Shown here: piece by piece, positions 10,401 to 20,050 of the stretch
How the letters are laid out: every line of letters begins with the position of its first letter
Position numbering within the stretch: the stretch's first letter is position 1
NCBI RefSeq assembly: GCF_001661265.1
Contig: NW_017566993.1
Span: 62,001 to 126,000 of the forward strand
Source: Saitoella complicata NRRL Y-17804
Lineage: Eukaryota; Ascomycota; Saitoellomycetes; Saitoellales; Saitoellaceae
Direction of reading: 5' to 3'
DNA: 64,000 nt
The notes under the pieces: model-generated
Database searches by the model: none
The model's input: the letters and a program-made list of their open reading frames with translations, nothing else
What the model was told of the DNA's origin: nothing
Translations under genes and position numbers: made by a program

Positions 10401-10511
10401 AACCTCTGACGGTGCTTTCTCACCCTCCGGCACGCTGTCACCTCTTTTCGTCCGCCGTTTTCGCTTCCTGGACGCTGGTGTCGGCGTCAAAGTAAGCGCA
10501 ACATCGGACAT
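7434..10511 (-). CDS. RRN5-like RNA polymerase I upstream activating factor subunit with duplicated zinc-like module
   Basis: Single-exon 1025-residue protein. A SANT/Myb-like domain (about residues 348-398, WTAEEKEVFFKSVARRGKRD then SKSLLEIATYVDLL) preceded by LPYNPSYLSLLNTHI matches the arrangement of fungal Rrn5, which helps recruit Pol I to rDNA promoters. The rest is long acidic, disordered or helical sequence; the C-terminus is acidic. Odd feature: residues 55-107 carry two consecutive CxCx2C-x14-R-x2-H modules with identical spacing (C55/C57/C60/R75/H78 and C84/C86/C89/R104/H107), which I do not know from Rrn5. Residues 266-287 are a Thr/Pro/Ala repeat encoded by a hexanucleotide microsatellite. 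The protein is much longer than yeast Rrn5 (about 363 residues). Divergent from HEM13 across 257 bp. The SANT and family call are fairly safe; exact orthology is inferred. Confidence 0.7.
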   Translation of the reverse strand: MSDVALTLTPTPASRKRKRRTKRGDSVPEGEKAPSEVVQEVEAPAEVGGGDKVLCRCSICENHTPGGRWVTKKTRGKHGALVRCTCKSCVKKDPGGKLVTHESRQEHLLRVGAEAEAEGPQLPAVVDATDVEEGRSQLRPTASPHPSEITTEKEANPSEVKIPRGFGTRLKALERAGFADTHENVLALQRFKNSKDALSKAKAYLETLKKGELPKLSPRTATSGERTRRVVEKRLAVLERDGGGDSPATPDPALANAGTRTSVTVTPTPAPTPTPTPTPTPAPAPAPGQSTPFRPTLRRKFLTVRTLPRPLPYNPSYLSLLNTHIASTASPHLFPIHGRQHLEDTVYLETVWTAEEKEVFFKSVARRGKRDFEGIRGDVGSKSLLEIATYVDLLESGLRAVREGRLGRRARDLIKMSDIPVAVEVSELWLRAEMRAARKMEEFERGWGGRRERRVWGEGWGVIGWEEARRAEGVYKEKGEDGDKGRVHETESVDLGEESGAEEDDVVDPPNCFEAELLKIPTILKLAESIYMNPLDPRFPPTTWSNPTEGPRRLIDASLQHSTLTYLEAIAKDLTRRLVEKAMFVAAARCKNEEGPLFKRSRVVRYKDVRVAVEMEGLGRGNLDEYWVEMPERLGMVVKGKHNVIVEGDALKEVLRGSAERRRRKRRGQMGRDGEDGSSSEEDGNESIFRGIGAGPRSRSPSLGASSEGEEDEDIVLTEDRIELPPESHVYGQAEVDTSDALASSESEADADADADEEDNPGEDERMLGASDVEDGPASSVKEKGDKVKLTEGEIAKAWLENVEGGIEGVKEAKHMNFPRYLGQEEREHLEDLFLEAHDKWKSMVEERRLWEILKKGDPRVNQPLDDLAPRPSPRPPPLELPEPKCVLPYRFLGGQMLYRGRFAAEKERLPTVYAEWEMEPPNNMDELVSAVKNQKRLDELEKQFQRVQTPSLQIRLLNKIAYQRKRLLSSDDDTSDGGMHMRKKRMAQRPSEWSRVGYVPMEEIEIEGPPPEVVSSSDEDYSEA
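9651..9718. repeat. Hexanucleotide microsatellite (GGTGTT/GGTGCT) inside the RRN5-like gene
   Basis: About eleven units of GGTGTT or GGTGCT on the plus strand, read on the minus strand as alternating Pro with Thr/Ala codons. The six-base unit keeps the frame, so copy number can vary without breaking the gene. Confidence 0.9.
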
Positions 10512-10680
10512 TGCTATCGTACGTCAATCCACACCAGCATTCGCCAGCGAATACCTGCTGAACTTGTGGTTTTATTCGAGGTTTGAGTATGAGTGCTCCA
10601 AAAAGTCGCGAATGGTGGCCGAGGTGTGGCGAAGTGAGGGAGGGATGCAACGGGTGCAGCTGGGCCGGGGCGCGGGTGGG

Positions 10681-10713
10681 TACGGTACGGTACGGTGATC
10701 CATTCGAGGATCA
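10681..10713. promoter_or_regulatory. TACGG triplet repeat and palindrome in the RRN5-like/HEM13 divergent promoter
   Basis: Three tandem TACGG units (10681-10695) run directly into a perfect inverted repeat, TGATCC-6 bp-GGATCA (10696-10713), 56-73 bp upstream of the HEM13 start. It looks operator-like, but I cannot name a factor. No HAP-type CCAAT box was seen in the 257-bp interval. Confidence 0.35.
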
Positions 10714-10768
10714 GGACTTGGAGAAAGACGATGACGACGACAACGCTGTTTGCGGTTACCAGAAGAAG

Positions 10769-12071
10769 ATGCGTAGGTGCGGGTATGTCTTGATTCACCT
10801 TGCGCAACCCATCGTGGCTTCATCCTGACAGTACAACAGTCCCAGCACTCCGCTCCACACGCACAGTCTCCACCTCATCACGGAACCCCCCTCGGTGGAA
10901 AAACTGGGCCTTCACAGGTAGATGCGTAGCCATGTCCGTGACTTGTGGTCTCTTGGGCGCCGGAGCTGCCACTGTTGGTATTGTCGCCATGGACTCTCAC
11001 ACTGTCGGTCACGTCACCTTTGACTCTCTCGCTCCCCTCGTCTCCTGGACTCTTAATAAACAGGATCCGATTCAGTGTCGTGAGGAGAACAATACTGCGG
11101 CTCAGGACGAGAGTGTTAGGGTTTCGGGGAGAATTACAGAGAGTTCGCCGATGAGGTTGAGGATGGAGCAGTTTATTAAGGAGAAGCAGCAGGAAATATG
11201 TAAGGCTTTGGAAGATATCGACGGGAATAAGTTCCGGGTTGATTCTTGGAAGAGGCCGGAGGGAGGGGAGGGTATCTCCTGCATTCTGCAAGACGGAAAT
11301 GTTTTTGAGAAGGCTGGTGTCAATATTTCCGTTGTCTACGGGAAGCTACCACCCGCTGCCGTGGCTGCGATGAGAGAAAATCATAAAGGCCTGGAAGCAA
11401 CAGATGAGCCCTTGCCGTTCTTCGCAGCGGGGATCTCGCTGGTGGTACACCCCCACAACCCAATGGCCCCAACCGTCCACCTCAACTACCGCTACTTCGA
11501 AATCGAGAACCAGGACGGCACCCCCCGCGCCTGGTGGTTCGGCGGTGGCTCCGATCTGACACCCTCCTACCTCTTCGACGAGGATGCAATCCACTTCCAC
11601 AAGACGATGAAAAACGCATGCGACAAACACGATAGACGGTACTACCCCGACTTCAAAAAGTGGTGCGACAAGTACTTCTACATCAAGCACCGCCAAGAAA
11701 CCCGCGGAGTCGGCGGCATTTTCTTCGATGATCTAGAGGACAAGACACCAGACGAACTCTTCTCCTTCATCAGATCCTGCGCTAACGCCTTCCTCCCCTC
11801 CTACCTCCCCCTCATCGAACGCCGAAAAGACATGTCCTACACCCCCGACGAAAAGATCTTTCAACAAGTGAGGCGGGGGAGGTATGTCGAGTTTAACCTT
11901 GTTTATGATCGTGGGACGCAGTTTGGGTTGAATACGCCCGGAGCGAGGGTGGAGAGTATTTTGATGAGTTTGCCGTTGACGAGTCGGTGGGAGTATATGC
12001 ATGTGCCAAAGTTGGGGAGTCGGGAGGAGAGGTTGATGGAGGTGTTGAGGAAGCCGAAGGCGTGGGTGTGA
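10769..12071 (+). CDS. HEM13: Oxygen-dependent coproporphyrinogen III oxidase, heme biosynthesis
   Basis: Oxidative decarboxylation of coproporphyrinogen III to protoporphyrinogen IX in heme synthesis. Exon 1 is only 14 nt (10769..10782) and exon 2 is 10832..12071, with a 49-nt intron (GTATGT to CAG), giving 417 residues. This splice restores an N-terminus rich in Arg, Ser and Thr and free of acidic residues ([20 protein letters not shown]) followed by a hydrophobic segment ([16 protein letters not shown]), the bipartite pattern of intermembrane-space import; yeast Hem13 is cytosolic while animal CPOX is intermembrane, so the location is an inference. Family signatures: [44 protein letters not shown]-like [18 protein letters not shown], and the C-terminal [19 protein letters not shown]. 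All conserved blocks are present and the length is usual. Confidence 0.95.
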
Positions 12072-12428
12072 TGGGTGAACATTGAAAACTAGATGAAGCA
12101 GTATACCCTCCACTCCTTACAAATATCAAGACAAGGCGTTGATCCCGATCATATATCAATCCCTTAAGTAAGGCAGGAATATCGACATTCGAGCTCCCTT
12201 CAACCGCGGCCGTGCGAGCCCCCACGCTCACGCTCACGTACGGTACCCCCACACTCCACGACCGGCTGCACCCCAGGCTGACCCGCAGTAGCCATAGCCC
12301 GTCCCCGCGGAAGATCACGGGCAGCATACAACCCAGCTTCAGCATACAAGCAGCATATACCCCAAAAGACTCCTCCATCACTGCAATTGGATCTCTCTAT
12401 CACTTCTGCAGTGGATAGCCTATAGAGA
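12072..12428. other. Intergenic region between HEM13 and the MFS gene
   Basis: 357 bp holding the HEM13 3' flank and the MFS promoter. No gene, repeat or recognised motif seen. Confidence 0.5.
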
Positions 12429-14457
12429 ATGCCAGGGCTCTTCGGTACCCGCCGCGAACAAGAGCCCCGTCAACACTTTGTCGGCTTCCAACTCCAACCA
12501 CTCGAACACGAAGCTTCTCCCTCCGGCTCTCAAATCTCGCTTCCGTTGTTTGGGAAGAAGGATAAGGGGGAGCATATAGAACATGGGCAAGGATCGCCGT
12601 TTGTGGGGAGTCCGTTGAGAGGGGGGACGCCAATTGCGGGTCAGGGAGGGTCGAGAGGGCATGCGAGACAGGTTACGGGTGAGGAGGGAGATGAGGCTAC
12701 GGAGGATGAAGAACAGCAACCACGGGATAAATTGGATTTCAGGGCACGGATGTTTATTCTCTTCGTCGCCTGCACATTCTCAATCGGTTCGCAACCAACT
12801 CATCGCTTGCGGTGGACCACTGGCTAACTGAATATCCAACATAGGCTCTCACTTCGCACAAACCCTCGGGCCTCTCCTCCCACTCCTGAAATCTCGACTC
12901 GGGATACCGGATCGGACGTTGACTTCGCTACTCTCCTCACAGACACTGCTGAATACGGTTATACCACTCCTTGCCGGACTCCTGGTCGCGCGACACGGAA
13001 CCCTCCGTTCATCACTCTTCGCGACATCAACCCTCTTCATCGGGGAATTCATCGCGCTCTTCGGCGTATTAATGAGTAAGATTGGATGGTTGGTAACCGG
13101 ACTCGTCGTCTTCGGAATGGGCGTTAGCCCATTAGCCCTGATTCAGGAAACACTCTTGGTACAGGTATTTGGAGCGCACGAGAGGGCTGGACTCGCGTTG
13201 GCGGTGGGGTTGGTCGCGGGGAAGGGTACGAGTTTCATTGCTGCCGAGACGATTAGCTCGATGACTAAATCCCACGCTGGGTTAACTACGCCATTTGCGG
13301 TGGGCACGGCACTCACAGCCCTAGGCGTCGGGATGAACATCACATGGATCGTATGGTCCATCCGCCGTTCCCGCGCAGAGGAGGAAAGACTCCGGATCCA
13401 AGCTTTCGGTGCGCGGGGGTTCACGCCCATTCATGCAGAGAAAGAAGATGTAGTGAGGTTGAGTGTTACGGAGAGGGTGTATGCGCTTCCTGGGTTATTT
13501 TATTTGTATTTGGGGGTTGCGGTTGGGGTTGGGTGTGTGTGGCTTCCGTTTGTGAATTTGAGTACGGAGGTTTTGGTTGAGAGGTATGGGATGACCTCAG
13601 ATAAAGCTGCGGGGTGGGCGGGGTGGGTGTTGGCGTTGCCGGTATGCTCGATTGACACGCTTGTTTTTGTAAGGATGATTGCTGATTTTGTTGGGATAGA
13701 TATTGTTGTATCCAGCCGCGGGGTGGGTCACCGACCGTTATGGACATCGGTTAACACTGCTTTTGGTGTCGACGCTGTTCACGCTGGCTTCGTACTCGTT
13801 ACTACTGGCCAAGTCACTCCCGGGGTCTGCGACGCTTGCACTTGTCACGTTCGCGATTGGGTATGGTGCTGGACCGTTGTTGATGGTCGTTACGGCGCAG
13901 CGGTTGGTTGGTGCGGAGAGTGTTAGTATCGCGCTTGGGGGGTGGAAGATGTTGGAGATGATGGGGACTACACTTACACAGACGGTACGTGGTATTTCCT
14001 TTCCTCGAGAGGGCTTTTCTCAAGATGGAGGCTAATAGGGGAATAGTGGTCTGGGATACTGCTTGATCAGGAAAAGGAATTCGACATCCAACCCTTCAAC
14101 GCCGTCCTCGCCATTCTATGGGCATGCAACTTCGTCGTCGCCGGCCTCGTCGCAATCCTCCTCGTCCTCGACAAACACCAGATGGGAGGCTACCTCAACG
14201 CCTCCACCCCCTCCTCCACCGGTCCCCCTATCCCTTCCAACTCCCGCTACGCCCAACTCCCACAAATGGAAAACGAAGACGATGAAGCCTATGTAGACAG
14301 AATTGAGCGTGAGAGGAGGGAGGGAAAGGTCGTGACGTTGAGTGAGGAGGAGGTTAGGGGACGAAGGAGGGCGAGGTGGTGTGGTGGGGTGTTGGCTGTG
14401 GGTGGAGTCGTGGTTTGGGGGAGTTATGTTTGGGTATTGGTTGATGAGCTGTCGTAG
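12429..14457 (+). CDS. Major facilitator superfamily transporter, MFSD1-like
   Basis: Predicted 12-helix secondary transporter of 616 residues in four exons: 12429..12786, 12845..13641, 13700..13984 and 14047..14457. The three introns are 58, 58 and 62 nt and all keep the frame. An acidic N-terminal tail of about 105 residues precedes helix 1 (RMFILFVACTFSIGSHFAQT). A large cytosolic loop follows helix 6 (RRSRAEEERLRIQ), and helix 8 runs into the motif A-like GWVTDRYGHRL. After the last helices there is a charged loop (ENEDDEAYVDRIERERRE) and a further C-terminal hydrophobic helix ending VLVDELS. The overall pattern resembles the MFSD1 branch (vacuolar or lysosomal solute and peptide transporters), but the substrate cannot be read from sequence. 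No transporter-linked gene cluster surrounds it. Confidence 0.75.
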
Positions 14458-14613
14458 TAAAATACATTCAGTGTGGATTCGTGTTCGCAGGCGTGATGCA
14501 TCCCCTGCAAGGCGGCGCGCGCATCCCCAGCTGCACGACGCTGTCGTACACCCAAACCAACCCCGTACACCTCAAAGGCGTCACGGACAATTGATCCCCC
14601 ATAAGCATAACGA

Positions 14614-17600
14614 ATGTCATCGACGACGGCAACGAAAGAGGTAAGGCATCCTTAATCTGTATGCTACATACGGAATATTGATGGTGTCCAGGTTGCCGAT
14701 GGCGCCGAAGATCGCTCTCGCCGCGAACGAAAGCGCCAATTACACCATCTCAATTCCCGAGCCTGGTCCGGCGAACCGAACCTCTTCAAAACCTCCTCCT
14801 CTCTTGATTCCTCACTCAAGAAAAACACAGCCTTCATCAAGAAAGTCCGTACAGCACTCACCGCGGAGAAACAAGCAGAGTTGTTGAAGGATGTACAATC
14901 ATTGAGTTTAGAGAAGTATTTGAGTGAGGTTGTTAGTGGTGTCGCGGAGGGTCTTGGGACGTGTAAGACGCAGGCTGCGGTGTTGGCTGGGGTTGAGATT
15001 GTGTCGGCGTTGCATCAGAGGTTTTCGACCAGGTTTACGCCGTATTTGACTCAGCGGATCTATCAGGCTTTGTTGCCGCCGTCTAAGAGTTATTTGAAGG
15101 GGTTGTCACCCGAGCAGCGCGAGAAAGAGGAAAATACACGAATCAGCCGTCAACGCGTCCTCATCCGTGTCGCGACCGAATTCTGGCTCGCTGGCATCTT
15201 GCGCAAGGCGGAAGATGGGCGCGAGTTGGGGGAGGAGTACGTCGATCATGGAAAAGCAGAGGGTGCGCCGTTGCCGTTGACGGTTATGAGGGGTCTGCTG
15301 AAGGATGATAAGGAACTCGTGAATTTACCTCTGGCGGTTGGGTTTGTGAAGAATTTTGGGTTTGATGTCCTTGGGGCTCGCACTCGCACCGTCCGCAAAA
15401 CGGCTGAGGGCGAGGCAGCTGCCGAAGCAGCCAACGGGGCCGAAGGTGACCACACGGAAGACACTCCCTTGGCTGATGGAACCGTGCGGGATGAGACGCG
15501 CGAGCTCCTCACAGGCTACTGGGAATCCGTCAAATATGCCCTCGTCCGCCACCAAAAGCAAATCAACGCAACAGCACGTCGAAATGCCGAACACCTCATC
15601 TCCTCCGGACAAACTTTCGAGGATCGTCAAACCGCATTCAACAAGCTCCTCCGCGCCCAAGAAAAGTTCGTCAGCTCCGCTCAAACATTGGCTGATGCTT
15701 TGGGTGTTGAGATGCCGCACCTACCAACCCCGGAGGAGGATAGGCCGGAGAGTGTGGTTAGGGCACTTGGAAGCGTGGCGGAGGGCGGGAGGAGGGAGGG
15801 GGAGACGGTGGGGAGTTTGTGGGAGGATGAGGATAGTAGGAGGTTTTATGAGGAGGTTGTGGATTTGAGTACGAGAGTTCCTGGCATATTCTTGGAGGCC
15901 GGGAAGAAGTCGGCTGAAGAGGAAGCCGCTAAGGAAGGTGAGAAGAAGGATAAGGTGGAGGGGACGGGGGCTGTGGGGGAGGAGGGGGGTGAGATGGATT
16001 TGGATGAGGATGAAGATGAGAAGGAGGAGGAGGGTGATGGCGCTGATGCTGCGCCGACGAAGACGATTGGAGCACAGGTCGATGCCTTGCTCTTGCGTCT
16101 CCCCGAACTCACAAACCGTGATCTCATCGATGAATTCGCCGTCGATTTCTGTTTCGTCAACTCCAAAGCATCGCGGAATAGGCTCATCAAAACCCTTTAC
16201 GAGATCCCGAGATCGCGACAGGATTTGTTGCCGTATTATGCAAGGCTTATCGCGACGCTGGCGCCTTGGATGCCAGATATAAGGGACAAAGTGGTGGAGA
16301 AACTCGATAAGGAGTTTCGGCGCCTTCAGCGGATGCGGGAAAAGGACTTGGCAGAGTCTCGGGCGAAGAACATCAAGTATCTCTCCGAACTGACAAAATT
16401 CAAGATCTGCCCTCCGCATGTGGTTTTTCACTGCATGAAAATAACACTCGAGGATTTTAATCGGAGTAATATTGAGATCTTGTGTCATTTGTTGGAGAAT
16501 TGTGGGAGGTTTTTGTTTAGGTATGGGGAGACGAGTGGGCGGATGGGACAGATGCTCGAAATCCTAAATCGGAAGAAGAGTTCGGCGCATTTGGGCGGGC
16601 AGGAGAGGGTTATGGTTGAGAATGCGTTTTACCAAGTTAATCCGCCTGAACGTGCCGCGATTCAGCAGAAGGACCGGAGTCCGGTTGAGTTGTATGTGAG
16701 GAAACTCGTTTACCTTGATTTGAGCAAGAAGAACGTTGCGAAGATTTTGAAGCAGTTGAGGAAAGTGAATTGGCAGGATCCGAAGATGGTGGGGTTGTTG
16801 ACGAAGATCTTTACCAAGCCGTGGAAGATCAAGTTTGCGAATCTGCATTATTTGGCCATTTTGGTGGGTGGGTTGAGCAAGTATCATCCCGAGTTTGCGG
16901 TTGCTGTTGTTGATGATGTGCTTGAACAGATTCGGCTTGGGTTGGAGCAGAATATCTTCAAGCATAATCAGAGGCGGATTGCCGCTGTGAAGTATTTGGG
17001 TGAGTTGTACAACTACAAAATGGTGGAAACATCAGTTATCTTCGACACGCTTTATTTGATTGTAACGCTTGGTCATGAGAATGGACGCCCTATGCCGGGG
17101 AGGTTGACGCCCCTTGATCCTCCGGATGACTTCTTCCGGGTGAGGCTTGTTTGTGCGTTGTTGGAGAGTTGTGGGATGTGCTTCGATCGTGGAAACTCGA
17201 AGAAGAAGTTGGATATGTTTTTGGCATTTTTCCAGTTCTATATCCATACCAAGGCGACGTTGCCGATGGATGTGGAGTTTGGTGTCCAGGATGCGTTTCA
17301 GCTTATTCGACCGGACTTCAAGGTTCATACGAGTTTGGAGGAGGCGGCGAAGGAGCTGGATGAGATTGTTGCGAGGCAAATGCCGCAGAGGGCTGCTGAG
17401 GCTAAGCCGGAGGAGGTTGATGTTGAGTCTGATGAAGGGGAGTCGGAGGATGAGGACGAGGAAGGTATCGATGTTGAGGAGGAACTTGAGGCTGAGGAAG
17501 ACAAGGAGGCAGAGGTTGAGTCAGATGATGATGAGGACTCTGAAGATGAAGAAGAGTCCGATGAAGAGGAAGAGGTGGATGTCGTGGTTAGGCGTCAACG

Positions 17601-18075
17601 TGAGGTTGATCCTGAGGAGGAAGCAGAGTTCGAGAGAGAGTTTGCAAAAATGATGAGTGAGAGCTTAGAGACGAGGAAGTTTGAGCGGAAACAGGTGTTT
17701 GACGTACCTTTGCCTGTCAAGAGGCACGTTCCGCAGCATGCTGCAACCGCCGAGCCGGCTTCGACTCCCGCTGCCCCCAACGGCCTCGCATTCACCTTCC
17801 TCACCAAACGAGGTAACAAACAACAGCTTCGCCCTCTCGCTGTACCAGAAGACTCCGCCCTCGCCATCGCTACGAAGAACAAGCAGGAAGCCGAACGTGC
17901 CGAGCAGCAAAAAATCAAGTCACTTGTGCTTAACTATGAGAGGACGCAGGAGGATGAGGAGAAGCAGGCTTTGGCAGCTTCGGCGGCGAGGAATGGGATG
18001 ACGTTGAGGTTTGGGGATGTTAGGGGCGGTAAGATGTTGAGGAAGGGCTTGGAGCTGCCGACTGAGTGGACTTAA
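14614..18075 (+). CDS. UPF2: Nonsense-mediated decay factor UPF2
   Basis: Bridges Upf1 and Upf3 in cytoplasmic nonsense-mediated mRNA decay. A 27-nt first exon (14614..14640, MSSTTATKE) joins exon 2 (14692..18075) across a 51-nt intron, giving 1136 residues, close to the family's usual size. The spliced start continues RRERKRQLHHLNSRAW and then DSSLKKNTAFIKKVR, both typical of the Upf2 N-terminus. Three MIF4G repeats follow (roughly residues 60-280, 440-640 and 670-870), with LSKYHPEFAVAVVDDVLEQI in the third. An acidic stretch (about 890-970) precedes the C-terminal Upf1-binding region (FAKMMSESLETRK and MTLRFGDVRGGK). An extra acidic linker separates repeats 1 and 2. The gene starts 156 bp after the MFS stop, on the same strand. 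Confidence 0.95.
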
Positions 18076-18517
18076 GCTGGGAAGGGGATCTATTGATCTC
18101 TTACGCTTGTTCATGTATGGCGTCATTGGCGGGCTCTGACGTGTCAAAACGCGTTACATGGGAACATAAGGATGATTGGATAAAACCCAAGGCATCTAGC
18201 GGCTCGCCCGCTTGGCAATTCCGCTATCAGCTGCGATGGAATTATCGCTGGGGCCTGGTGGCATCGATATCCGGTCCTGCTCGTGCTTGCGTTCTTTGTT
18301 TCCGCGATAGCATCCCATAAAGGTTGCTATTAGTATTTCTTTGAATAACAGAACTTTTTGAAAACATATCCCAATCCAATTGATTGATCTACCCGTCGGT
18401 CCTAATCACCCTGGTACCCATGACGTTGGCAGATCCGGGGTGCAGCGGACCCTTCGGTCAGCGCACCCACAGAATTCCCGCTCAGACCCAACACCAACCA
18501 CCCAATTGATCCATAAC
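18076..18517. other. Intergenic region between UPF2 and SDR gene
   Basis: About 440 bp with the UPF2 3' flank and the SDR promoter. No gene or motif recognised. Confidence 0.5.
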
Positions 18518-19452
18518 ATGTCTCCTCTTCCAGCTTGTATCCGTAAAGGTGCTACTGCCGTCATCACCGGTGGAGCATCCGGTATCGGTTTCGCCGCTGC
18601 TCGCCGTTTTGCGTCCGAGGGGATGAATGTTGTGTTGGCTGATCTCGATACGGAATTGCTCACCTCTGCTGGTGAGGCACTCAAGAAGGAGGGGGCGAAA
18701 GTCAAGGTCTGCCCGAAGATCGATGGTACTGTTCATGTCTGACTTCTTGCAAGCAGATCGTGCCTACTGATGTCTCTAAACTCTCCGACGTCGAGAACCT
18801 CAAGAAGACGGCTTACGACACCTTCGGCGCCGTCCACATCCTCATGAACAACGCTGGAACTGGGCACGGTGGTCCCATCATTAACGGAGATCCCGACGCC
18901 TGGACTAAGCTTATCCACACCAATCTTTTCGGCGTCGTCTACGGCTCCCAAGTCTTCGCACCCGTCATGATCGCCCAAGGCGAGCCCTGCGCTATTATCA
19001 ACACCGGCTCCAAGCAAGGAATCACATGTCCCCCTGGAAATGCCGCCTACAACGTCTCCAAAGCCGGAGTCAAGGTCGCTACTGAGGCGCTGGCTCACGA
19101 ATTGCGTAACACCGAGAACTGCAAAGTCTCCGCACACCTCCTCGTGCCGGGATACACCTACACCGGTATGACCGCTGGCGCATCCGGAAAGGGCAATCAA
19201 CAACCTTTGGAGAACAAGCCTGCGGCTGCGTGGACTGCGGATCAGGTCGTGGATTATTTGTTCCAGAAGATGCTGGATGGAAAGTTTTATGTTATTTGCC
19301 CGGATAATGATGTTAGTGAGGATTTGGATAAGGCTAGGATGGCATGGAGTGCGGCGGATCCGGTTGAGGGGCGGCCGGCGTTGAGTAGGTGGCATCCTGA
19401 TTACAAGGACGAGTTTGAGGGTTTCATTGCTGAGAGGGTGGGAAAGAAATGA
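18518..19452 (+). CDS. Short-chain dehydrogenase/reductase
   Basis: NAD(P)-dependent oxidoreductase of the classical SDR type, 294 residues. Exons 18518..18706 and 18757..19452, with a 50-nt intron beginning GTCTGC (a weak 5' site) and ending GCAAGCAG; splicing there gives the expected join AKVK-IVPTDVSKL. The Rossmann fold shows the cofactor motif TGGASGIG near the N-terminus, D of LADLD after strand 2, NNAG in strand 4, and a catalytic YNVSK (Tyr-x3-Lys) with serine upstream (NTGSKQG). The acidic residue after strand 2 suggests NAD(H) preference. No targeting signal is obvious. The substrate is unknown; fungal relatives are often annotated simply as SDR oxidoreductases. The C-terminal region (residues 200-294) is typical for the family. 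Confidence 0.85.
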
Positions 19453-20050
19453 GGTTGGTTCAACCAGGGAAATCGTGAACGTAGCTCGCGCTGTGATACA
19501 GACAGACCAAAGGAAGGAAATATTAATGATCTCATGACGCAAAATTCCTAGAATATTTTGCCGACACTGGCCCCCCTAAAACCGCAACTCCGCTGTGGCG
19601 TGCGGGGTCCATATAGATTCCCCACGGGGGAGCTCCTCCGAACTCCCCAGCTGATCTTCGAAACCCACCACCGGTTCGGAACCGCGACTTGATCAGGCGT
19701 AGATTTCCGTATTCCTCGGCTTCTCGCACCTCGGAATAATGAAGTCTTAAGTTCGGGTGATCGTGTGACCATCGGTAGCTAAACCTTCGAATGAGGGGGT
19801 TTGCCGGGGCACGCCCATCTGGGGTACGCCGATCGCAAAAGGTCGAGTGGACCGGTGATCACTGATCATTATTATGATCCACCGAGAGCATAACCATAGC
19901 TATGGGGTCTGCGGGGTAGAGACTCTTAAGCTGGATCCCATGATGTCGTTGTTTGCCTGTCCTTGGATTTAGCGGGAGGCCTGTACTATAAAGACTGGCA
20001 TCTCGCACTGTGTCTTGCGCCGTACCAACAACGGCTCGGAGTAGCACATC
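19453..20050. other. Intergenic region with carboxylesterase promoter
   Basis: About 600 bp. A TATA-like element (CTATAAAG, near 19986) lies about 65 bp before the esterase start. Some C-rich and G-rich hexamers resemble carbon-repressor or stress elements (for example CTGGGG near 19819) but are too short to trust. No gene seen. Confidence 0.4.

Noticed and set aside
15721-16488. 255-codon minus-strand frame inside UPF2
   Set aside because: Antisense to well-conserved MIF4G coding sequence; composition artefact.
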